From positions 1 through 7,964 of the forward strand of contig SLLJ01000018.1 of the NCBI GenBank assembly GCA_007134165.1: a stretch of 7,964 bases of DNA, in the 5' to 3' direction. The notes below the pieces were generated by a model. The model had not been told where the DNA came from. It saw only the letters and a program-made list of their open reading frames with translations, and ran no database searches. Origin of the DNA: Nitriliruptoraceae bacterium. Its GTDB lineage: Bacteria; Actinomycetota; Nitriliruptoria; Nitriliruptorales; Nitriliruptoraceae. Position 1 is the stretch's first letter, and every line of letters starts with the position of its first letter. Both the position numbers and the translations under genes were made by a program. Positions 6,789-7,964 of the stretch are shown piece by piece.

Positions 6789-6988
6789 CAACGCGCCCAC
6801 GGAATCGGCGGTGCTGGTTCGACTGGTAGGACCAGGTGGACTCACCGGGTTGGTTGCGCATCACCTCACCTTCGGCCTCGTTGACCGGGAGTTAATCGTC
6901 CTGGCGCCTTAATGGTCGCTTGCGGTTGCTGCTTCGCACCAACCGGCACCATGACCTGAACGCTGCTGCCGTCGCGCACCGGGTCGGG

Positions 6989-7122
6989 GGGACAACCTGA
7001 GCGACAGGGGACAGCCCCCGGGACATCAGGTGTCCCGACAATGCCGTCCGGGTGGCTGGCGTGTCTGAGCGTCGCGTTGCCCGCTTCGCGCAGCAGGGGA
7101 ACGGCCCGTGGGTCAAGGGACA
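6989..7122. repeat. Cluster of GGGACA motifs including a 7-bp inverted repeat
   Basis: GGGACA occurs at 6989-6994, 7008-7013, 7020-7025 and 7117-7122, with its complement TGTCCC at 7031-7036. The central pair forms CGGGACA-tcagg-TGTCCCG (7019-7037), a perfect 7-bp inverted repeat around 5 bases. It could be an operator array for a regulator of the flanking divergent genes, or the eroded end of an insertion sequence. No transposase or regulator gene is visible in the window. Confidence 0.45.
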
Positions 7123-7724
7123 GTGGCACTTCCTTGTGGGCGGCCAGTTGGTGTCCGTGCTGGCGGCCATCTGAGCTCCCTGTTGGCGGTCGGGAGATGC
7201 CGGGGCTGGCGGTCAACTGATCTGGCTGGTGAGACGGGGCTGGCGCGCGCAACGGTGGGGGCACACGGCAGCCCTTCAGGCCGGCAGCGTGACATCGGCC
7301 CTCGGCAGTTCGACATGGCAGCAGTGGAGGCGTTCCGCGGCGGTCGAAGTCAGACCCAGCGGCTCGAGGGCGGCCTTCAGCCGGCCAACTCCCCTCTCGG
7401 GAACACGACGTCGGCCGCCGGACCGCAGGGCGGAGGGGCAGACGCGGCGCCACCGCATCGACGTGTTGGGTCGTCAGCACTCAGGTGGTTCGTGCGCCCA
7501 CGAAGAGTGAGAACAGCTGACGGCTCTGATCGATCGGAGCGCCCTCGAATTCGCCCCGGCGCCGTCGGGGACCGGGTCTCTTCCCCACCAGCCGACCGCC
7601 CCGATGAATCTTTGGACATCGACGCTAAAGCGCATGAGCGGTGGCGCCGATGGTGGTCGGGACACCACGTGCGTTCACTGCTCACTCCCGCGGTCGTGCG
7701 AGGTCCTGCTCCCTCGGTCGACAT

Positions 7725-7728
7725 GGAG
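7725..7728 (+). promoter_or_regulatory. Ribosome binding site deciding a TTG start for the right GH16 gene
   Basis: GGAG lies eight bases before the TTG at 7737. The later in-frame ATG at 7776 has no such site, so TTG is the better start and gives a fuller signal peptide. Confidence 0.6.
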
Positions 7729-7736
7729 ACACTGCT

Positions 7737-7964
7737 TTGCGGTCACTCGCCACCAACACCTCCGCGGTCCGCTTGATGACGCTACTGGTAGCACTCCTGC
7801 TGACCATCGCCATGATCCCGGTCTTCGTACCGATTCAGGCCGCCGCGATGTCGGGGGTGCAGGAGCGGGAGGGGTGGCGGCTGCTGTGGTCCGACGAGTT
7901 CGGGGGCACCAGCCTGGACACCACCGTCTGGCGGCCGTACCACAACACCTACGGTGACGGGAAC
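7737..7964 (+). CDS. Secreted GH16 glycoside hydrolase without SLH module, 3' end off the window
   Basis: 76 codons are visible, open at the right edge. From the TTG at 7737 the protein starts MRSLATNTSAVRL, then a long hydrophobic core MTLLVALLLTIAMIPVFVP (14-32) and IQAAA, a signal peptide with an Ala-rich cleavage site at about 37. The GH16 domain follows at once: WRLLWSDEFGG and NTYGDGN are the expected opening motifs of laminarinase-like enzymes. The last 121 bases match the left-edge gene exactly, so both mature enzymes start with the same 39 residues (preceded by a shared Ala). Here there is no SLH module, so the product should be freely secreted unless a C-terminal anchor lies outside the window. 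The alternative ATG start at 7776 would still give a signal peptide but lacks a ribosome site. The gene is divergent from the polysaccharide operon. GH16 enzymes beside polymer-assembly genes often cleave the polymer made there; that role is inferred. Confidence 0.82.
   Translation, partial: MRSLATNTSAVRLMTLLVALLLTIAMIPVFVPIQAAAMSGVQEREGWRLLWSDEFGGTSLDTTVWRPYHNTYGDGN
7844..7964. repeat. 121-bp perfect inverted repeat, right copy
   Basis: This is the exact reverse complement of 1-121. Identity starts at the last base of the codon before the predicted cleavage-site Ala (A37) and runs to the window end. The upstream 5' parts of the two genes share no visible similarity. Confidence 0.97.

Larger units (their letters stand above)
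6653..7736. other. 1.1-kb intergenic region between divergent wzz-like and GH16 genes
   Basis: I see no gene I can support in these 1,084 bases. The longest frames (minus 7480-6866 and plus 7108-7776) have mixed third-position composition, no ribosome sites and no recognisable motifs. The region must hold the promoters for the two divergent units, but no clear -35/-10 pair stands out. It does contain a perfect hairpin at 7019-7037 inside a cluster of GGGACA motifs (6989-7122) and a small hairpin at 6773-6788. It may include decayed genes or an old insertion, which I cannot identify. Confidence 0.5.

Noticed and set aside
6866..7480. Minus-strand 204-codon open frame
   Set aside because: Mixed third-position composition, no ribosome site, low-complexity Pro/Arg/Ser translation and no family resemblance; it could hold a decayed gene but I cannot support one.
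7108..7776. Plus-strand 222-codon open frame just before the GH16 gene
   Set aside because: It ends inside the signal-peptide region of the GH16 gene in another frame, is rich in Arg/Gly/Pro and has no recognisable domain.
1..7964. tRNA, rRNA, riboswitch or transposase genes
   Set aside because: I saw no tRNA-like cloverleaf, rRNA segment, known riboswitch core or transposase motif on either strand.

Overview
The window reads as high-GC actinobacterial DNA. Coding frames have strongly G/C-rich third positions, GTG and TTG starts occur, and the left-edge gene carries SLH domains of the Cys-containing 'GCGDGSRYCPDDPVTR' type that I associate with deep-branching Actinomycetota (Acidimicrobiia- or Nitriliruptoria-like). 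That taxonomic placement is inference. The content is a surface or extracellular polysaccharide assembly locus bracketed by two truncated glycoside hydrolase family 16 (GH16) genes.

Layout, right to left along the minus strand: (1) 6652-4559, a Wzz-type chain-length regulator fused to a degenerate BY-kinase-like domain and a tail of 17 tandem 11-12-residue repeats. (2) 4450-4022, a small unrecognised ORF in the same frame as the wzz-like gene, after its TAG stop. (3) 3971-3003, a family 2 glycosyltransferase. (4) 3003-1687, a multi-spanning Wzy/O-antigen-ligase-like protein whose likely GTG start overlaps the preceding stop (TAGTG). (5) 1631-1254, remains of a membrane-protein gene broken by an in-frame TAG. 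(6) 837-1 and off the left edge, a secreted protein with a signal peptide, three SLH domains, a short linker and the start of a GH16 domain. On the plus strand, 7737-7964 and off the right edge, is a second secreted GH16 protein with a signal peptide but no SLH module. About 1.1 kb without a convincing gene (6653-7736) separates the divergent wzz-like operon from this right-hand GH16 gene.

The most striking feature is that the first 121 bases and the last 121 bases are exact reverse complements. Both copies encode the same start of the mature GH16 enzyme (A-M-S-G-V-Q...), and identity stops at the base where the mature domain begins. Upstream, one copy has an SLH cell-surface module and the other only a signal peptide. 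This implies two outward-facing GH16 genes with the same catalytic start and different targeting modules, flanking the polysaccharide cluster. Because the repeat coincides exactly with both window edges, it may also mark where an assembler broke at a collapsed repeat. Its true length and the genomic arrangement cannot be judged from this window.

Working model (inference): the glycosyltransferase helps build the repeat unit, the Wzy-like protein polymerises or ligates it, the Wzz-like protein sets chain length, and the two GH16 enzymes, one wall-tethered and one free, trim or release the polymer outside the cell. No flippase, initiating sugar transferase or export porin is visible here, so the locus is incomplete or split.
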